Part shown: positions 60,210 to 64,000 of the stretch, piece by piece
Numbering within the stretch: the first letter of the stretch is position 1
Layout: each line of letters opens with the position of its first letter
Assembly: GCA_000143165.1 (NCBI GenBank)
Contig: CP002084.1
Location: forward strand, 248,001 to 312,000
Source: Dehalogenimonas lykanthroporepellens BL-DC-9
GTDB lineage: Bacteria > Chloroflexota > Dehalococcoidia > Dehalococcoidales > Dehalococcoidaceae
Reading direction: 5' to 3'
Length of the DNA: 64,000 bases
The notes under the pieces: model-generated
The model's database searches: none
What the model was told of the DNA's origin: nothing
Seen by the model: the letters and a program-made list of their open reading frames with translations, nothing else
Translations under genes and position numbers: made by a program

Positions 60210-60644
60210 ATGAATAACCCAAATAAATGTACCACTGAGAACCCTGCCCCTGCCGGGAAAACGAAAAAGGAAACCACCGGTCGGGCCTCACGCCGACGCC
60301 CCGGCGCGCCGAAAGGCAATCAGAATGCCATGTGCCACGGTTTTTATTCGCAAGGTTTTTCTGCCGACATCAGGAGAAAGCTGTCCGCCCTCGGCGGTGT
60401 TTCGGCGCTGGACCGGGAGCTTTATCTGGCTTTTCTGAAAATGAAACTGGTCGTGAAGCATGACCCCGGCAACGAATCTCTGTTTAACAGGACCTTTCGC
60501 GCCCTGTCCAGGCTCGTCTGTCTCAAATACGGCATCGGTCTCCGCGACCGGGACGGCATAGAGCGGTTTCTTCCGGCCGCGGCCTTTGAGTTCGATGCCT
60601 TGTCGGCCCGGCTGAAAGAGTTTTCTTTTGAAGAACAGCCGTGA
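60210..60644 (+). CDS. Small protein with the GAPKGNQNA motif
   Basis: The 144-residue product has a basic N-terminal part with RRPGAPKGNQNAMCHGFYSQ, a motif seen in many short hypothetical proteins of phages and mobile DNA, then a helical region (SALDRELYLAFLKMKLVVKH) and a C-terminal helix. A terminase-small-like origin is possible but unproven. ATG at 60210 is chosen; the longer frame upstream to 60132 lies in repeat DNA. Confidence 0.65.
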   Translation: MNNPNKCTTENPAPAGKTKKETTGRASRRRPGAPKGNQNAMCHGFYSQGFSADIRRKLSALGGVSALDRELYLAFLKMKLVVKHDPGNESLFNRTFRALSRLVCLKYGIGLRDRDGIERFLPAAAFEFDALSARLKEFSFEEQP

Positions 60645-60837
60645 TTGTTTGAATTGAATCTAATTGTTTTAATAAAACGAATCACGAGTGAGCCGGTTGT
60701 CGCCTGAAGCTGAATTTCGATTCGTTTTCAAAAAAAATTAATCGCCCGGGAAAAACAATTACCGATTGGCGGGTTCATTCCCAGGTTTTGACATAAGCCC
60801 TTTCCTCTTCTATGCTGGATACAGTGAGGTGAATGAA

Positions 60838-60999
60838 TTGGACAAGTATAAATGCGTTATCTGCGGCTATATCTATGACCCGTCAACCGGTGACCCGGCC
60901 AGCGGCGTCGCTCCGGGTACCGCCTTCGCCGACGTGCCGGCCGGCTGGGTCTGCCCGCTCTGCGGTGCCGGCAAGGATCAGTTCGTCAAGGTAGAGTAA
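60838..60999 (+). CDS. Rubredoxin
   Basis: Rubredoxin is a small one-iron electron carrier. The 53-residue product has [14 protein letters not shown] and [14 protein letters not shown], the four iron ligands, and the WVCPLC region. The TTG at 60838 gives the family-typical MDKYKC start, with GAGGTG seven bases upstream; GTG at 60829 is also possible. It lies 23 bp before korA on the same strand, so it may transfer electrons for that enzyme or for other oxidoreductases. Confidence 0.93.
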   Translation: MDKYKCVICGYIYDPSTGDPASGVAPGTAFADVPAGWVCPLCGAGKDQFVKVE

Positions 61000-61022
61000 A
61001 GTTTTTCAACCGGAGGTGAGTC

Positions 61023-62756
61023 ATGGCGGTAGACCTGAACATTCTCATCGGTGGCGAAGCCGGACAGGGGGTGGTGTCGGTCGGGGCGGTGCTGGGCCGG
61101 GCCATGGTGCGCGGCGGTTACGAGGTTTTCGCTGACCAGGATTTCGAGTCCCGCATTCGCGGTGGCCATTCCTTTGCCCGCGTTCGGGTGTGCGACCGGC
61201 CGGTGGATGCGTCCCGGGAAACGGCCGACCTGGTGCTGGCGCTGAATGCCGAAACCGTTAGCCTGCACCTGGGGGAAATCACCCCGGGCGGGGCGCTTAT
61301 CCATTCTGCCGGCAGGAACGGCGCGGTTTCGGAGGGTGCGCCCAACCGGCTGGATATTCCCGTACATGACATCGCCATTGACGCCGGTGGCAGTCCCAAA
61401 ATGGCCAATACCGTGGCCACCGCCGCGGCGCTGGGTCTGCTGGAATATGATTTCGACATCCTGGCCGGGGTACTGGAGCATCAGTACGGACGGCACGGCT
61501 CTGCGGTGGTCGAAGCCAACGTCAAGGCCGCTCGCGCCGGTTATGACTACGCCCGAAAACACTGTCCGGCGGGTTTCAAGATGCGGCTGAAAGCCGGCCG
61601 GCCTTCCGGTAAACTACTGTTGACCGGCAATGAGGCCGTGGCCCTGGGCGCACTGGCCGCCGGTGTCGGTTTCGTCGCCGGTTACCCCATGACCCCATCC
61701 ACGCCCATTCTGGAATACCTGGCCGGCAAGGGGCGGGATTTCAGTCTGCCGGTCATCCAGGCGGAAGATGAAATCGCCGCCATCAACATGGCCGTCGGCG
61801 CCGGTTACGCCGGGGCGCGGGCCATGACGGCTACCTCCGGCGGCGGTTTTTCCCTGATGACCGAAGGTCTGGCGCTGGCCGGCATGACGGAAACGCCGGT
61901 GGTCATCGTCCTCGGCCAGCGGGCCGGGCCGGCCACCGGTCTGCCCACCCGCACCGAACAGGGGGAACTGCTCTATGCCATTCACGCCGGTCACGGTGAG
62001 TTTCCGCGGGCGGTGCTGGCGCCGGGCAACGCCCAGGAAGGTTTCCGGGCTACGGTCAAGGCGTTCAACCTGGCGGAAAAATTCCAGACGCCGGTCATCG
62101 TGGCCACCGACCACCAGATGGCAGACTCCTACTACACCGTCGCCCCCTTCGACCTGGAGGCGGTCACCCTGGAGCGGGGGGAATGGCTGTGTGACCAGGA
62201 CGCCGACAGCCAAGGCGCGGATTACAAACGCTACGCCTTTACCGATTCGGGTATCTCGCCGCGCGCCCTGCCGGGGATTCACCGGGCGCTGGTATCGGCG
62301 GACTCGGATGAACATTCCGAGGCCGGCCACATCATCGAAGACGCCGCAACCCGTCGACGCATGGTGGAAAAACGCCTGCGCAAGCAGGTCGGGCTGGCCG
62401 GGGAGATAGCCCCGCCGCTGTCGGCTCGTGTCGAAGGCGCTGACTATACGCTCATCTCCTGGGGTTCCGGCAACGGCCCGGCCATGGAAGCCAGCGGCAT
62501 GCTGACCGGGCGCGGCCACCGAATCAACACGCTTCGGTTTACCGAACTCTGGCCTTTCCCGGCGGAAAGAGTCCGGCAGGAACTGGAAAAAAGCGGCAAG
62601 TCGATAGTCATCGAAAGCAACGCCACCGGTCAGCTGGCGCGTCTTATCCGGGCGGAAACCGGTATCCAAGCCGATATCCGCGTCAATCGCTACGACGGCC
62701 GGCCGCTGTCGGCGGAATATATCGTGGCTCAGCTGGAACAGGAGGCCGGATTATGA
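61023..62756 (+). CDS. korA: 2-oxoacid:acceptor oxidoreductase, fused gamma-alpha subunit
   Basis: This enzyme type oxidises 2-oxoacids such as 2-oxoglutarate or pyruvate to acyl-CoA and reduces ferredoxin. The 577-residue product has an N-terminal gamma domain (LIGGEAGQGVVSVGAVLGRAM, then GGHSFARVRVCDRPV) and an alpha domain (VALGALAAGVGFVAGYPMTPSTPILEYLA, then ATSGGGFSLMTEGLALAGMTE). It ends with an A-domain-like WPFPAERVRQELEK stretch. Its last four bases overlap the beta subunit start. The preferred substrate is uncertain; kor-type fits the fused layout. Confidence 0.93.
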   Translation: MAVDLNILIGGEAGQGVVSVGAVLGRAMVRGGYEVFADQDFESRIRGGHSFARVRVCDRPVDASRETADLVLALNAETVSLHLGEITPGGALIHSAGRNGAVSEGAPNRLDIPVHDIAIDAGGSPKMANTVATAAALGLLEYDFDILAGVLEHQYGRHGSAVVEANVKAARAGYDYARKHCPAGFKMRLKAGRPSGKLLLTGNEAVALGALAAGVGFVAGYPMTPSTPILEYLAGKGRDFSLPVIQAEDEIAAINMAVGAGYAGARAMTATSGGGFSLMTEGLALAGMTETPVVIVLGQRAGPATGLPTRTEQGELLYAIHAGHGEFPRAVLAPGNAQEGFRATVKAFNLAEKFQTPVIVATDHQMADSYYTVAPFDLEAVTLERGEWLCDQDADSQGADYKRYAFTDSGISPRALPGIHRALVSADSDEHSEAGHIIEDAATRRRMVEKRLRKQVGLAGEIAPPLSARVEGADYTLISWGSGNGPAMEASGMLTGRGHRINTLRFTELWPFPAERVRQELEKSGKSIVIESNATGQLARLIRAETGIQADIRVNRYDGRPLSAEYIVAQLEQEAGL

Positions 62757-63625
62757 AGGATAAAGCAAAAGTAACCCTGGATGACTTTACTCCGGCTTCG
62801 GAAAACGCCTGGTGTCCCGGTTGCGGCAACTTCGGTATTCTGAAAGCGGTCAATCAGGCGCTGGTGGCGCTTGAACTGGAACCCCACCGGGTGCTGATGG
62901 TCTCAGGTATCGGCCAGGCGGCCAAACTGCCGCACTACACCCGGTGCAACATTTTCAACGGACTGCACGGGCGGCCTCTGCCGGCGGCCATCGGCGCCAA
63001 GACGGTCAACAATGCCCTGACCGTCATCGCCGAAAGCGGCGACGGCGACGCCTACGGCGAAGGCGGCAACCATTTCATCCACACCATGAACCGCAATCCG
63101 GACATCACCTGTCTGGTGCACAACAACCAGGTGTACGGGCTGACCAAGGGGCAGGCATCGCCGACCACCGACCTGGGCTTCACCACCAAACTGAATCCGG
63201 AAGGTGCCTGGACGGCTCTGCACCCGCTGGCGCTGGCGGTGGCGGCGGATTGTTCTTTCATTGCCCGCGGTTTCGCCGGCGACCCGGATTATCTGGCCGG
63301 CCTTATCGCTGAGGCAGTGCGCCATCCGGGCTTCGCTCTGGTGGAAGTGCTTCAGCCTTGCGTCAGCTTCAACAAGAAGAATACCTTCCAGTGGTATCAG
63401 GAACGGGTCTATAAGGTGGAAGAAGAAGAAGGGTATGACCCGGGCGACCGGGCGATGGCTTTTGCCCTGGCGCTGGAGTGGGGGACGCGGATTCCAATCG
63501 GCGTCATCTACCGCCGGGAGCGGGAAACCTTCGATGAATATCTGGGCACCGCCGGCAGGGAACCGCTGGTGACCGCCGCGCCCGACCCCCGCCGGGTGAA
63601 GGAACTTTTCGCCGAGTTCGCCTGA
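62753..63625 (+). CDS. korB: 2-oxoacid:acceptor oxidoreductase, beta subunit
   Basis: The beta subunit binds thiamine diphosphate. The 290-residue product has ENAWCPGCGNFGILKAVNQA, the ISGIGQAAKLPHY-like stretch, and the ThDP motif AESGDGDAYGEGGNHFIHTMN followed by HNNQVYGLTKGQASPTTD. It lacks an Fe-S domain. It overlaps korA by four bases and completes the enzyme. Confidence 0.95.
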   Translation: MKDKAKVTLDDFTPASENAWCPGCGNFGILKAVNQALVALELEPHRVLMVSGIGQAAKLPHYTRCNIFNGLHGRPLPAAIGAKTVNNALTVIAESGDGDAYGEGGNHFIHTMNRNPDITCLVHNNQVYGLTKGQASPTTDLGFTTKLNPEGAWTALHPLALAVAADCSFIARGFAGDPDYLAGLIAEAVRHPGFALVEVLQPCVSFNKKNTFQWYQERVYKVEEEEGYDPGDRAMAFALALEWGTRIPIGVIYRRERETFDEYLGTAGREPLVTAAPDPRRVKELFAEFA

Positions 63626-63719
63626 CCGGTCTGATTTGGCTTCAGGCGGCAAGAGTAGTATCCTTTAATTATCTATTCATCAACCGGCCTCACCGGCCGG
63701 AAACGGAGTTTTTCAGCGC

Positions 63720-64000
63720 ATGCGCAGGGAACAGAAGATACTCAAGGAAGCTCACACCGTCGCCGTGGTCGGCGCCTCCCCCGATATTTCCCGTCACTCC
63801 AACGCCGTCACCGCCTACCTGATGGCCGCCGGGTTCCGGGTGATACCGGTCAACCCCAACGTCGATACGGTGCTGGGGCAGAAAACCTATCCTGACCTGG
63901 CGTCCATACCGGAAAAAGTCGACATCGTCAACGTCTTCCGCGCCTCGGAATACACGCCGGGTGTGGCTGAAGAGGCCGTGGCCATCGGCGCCCGGGTGCT
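63720..64000 (+). CDS. CoA-binding protein (YccU-like), partial
   Basis: The frame begins at ATG 63720 and runs past the window end. The readable 93 residues show a CoA-binding Rossmann fold: TVAVVGASPDISRHSNAVTAY, then GFRVIPVNPNVDTVLGQKTYPDLASIP, and VDIVNVFRASEYTPGVAEEAV. Family members are about 135-145 residues. It follows korB after 94 bp and has CGGAG upstream. Confidence 0.9.
   Translation, partial: MRREQKILKEAHTVAVVGASPDISRHSNAVTAYLMAAGFRVIPVNPNVDTVLGQKTYPDLASIPEKVDIVNVFRASEYTPGVAEEAVAIGARV

Noticed and set aside
61614-62669. 351-residue minus-strand frame opposite korA
   Set aside because: High GC gives long antisense frames; korA has strong domain evidence.

Overview
The window looks like a chromosome segment of an organohalide-respiring Chloroflexi bacterium of the class Dehalococcoidia, most like Dehalogenimonas. 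The main reasons are three reductive dehalogenase genes (rdhA) with Tat signals and paired Fe-S motifs, an rdhB membrane-anchor gene, two-component regulators next to them, many insertion sequences, and intergenic repeat modules. The genus is inferred from gene content; no marker gene or rRNA is present and no tRNA was recognised.

Layout. 1-6.1 kb: a PlsY-like acyltransferase, a VTT-domain membrane protein, and a minus-strand operon of an ATP-grasp enzyme, a frameshifted cysteine-peptidase-like protein and a coiled-coil protein. 6.2-7.6 kb: IS256-family element, copy 1. 7.7-10.8 kb: a cupin, then a minus-strand operon of a Gly/Met-rich secreted protein, an OmpR-type regulator and a HAMP kinase with its own Gly/Met-rich sensor loop. 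10.9-23.3 kb: a visibly AT-richer organohalide-respiration island. It holds a PAS kinase with a cysteine cluster, a LuxR-type regulator, a small HTH protein, rdhA1 (no rdhB), rdhA2-rdhB2, a lipoprotein, an intact IS3 element, two decayed IS3 elements, a truncated rdhB, rdhA3, and IS256 copy 2.

23.9-29.1 kb: housekeeping and small zinc-ribbon genes, an M29 aminopeptidase, a kinase-like protein, a fluoride-exporter operon (crcB plus a DUF190 gene) in which both genes are frameshifted, and a lipase-like hydrolase whose start codon lies inside an IS5-family element (29.1-30.4 kb). 30.6-44.7 kb: mostly core genes. These are an HTH-receiver protein and PAS kinase pair, DUF167, pncC-like, rph, proA, the DUF177-rpmF-fabD-fabG-nusB-acpP cluster, proB, a methyltransferase, a tandem universal stress protein, a cysteine-cluster protein and a PilT-like ATPase. 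40.5-47 kb also carries several blocks of shared intergenic repeats, plus RRM and zinc-ribbon genes.

47-58.5 kb: a dGTPase-like gene, then a minus-strand defence-type block: hsdM, hsdS, a small PD-(D/E)XK-like gene split by a second, protein-identical IS5 copy, hsdR with a triple cysteine-knuckle insert, a RecQ helicase fused to a phosphoribosyltransferase, and a DprA/Smf-like protein. The RecQ-PRTase and DprA pair, coupled to a type I restriction system, is the best candidate here for an undescribed system. 58.6-64 kb: small Cys-rich and AbrB-like genes, another repeat block, rubredoxin, 2-oxoacid:acceptor oxidoreductase (korA-korB), and the start of a CoA-binding protein that runs off the end.
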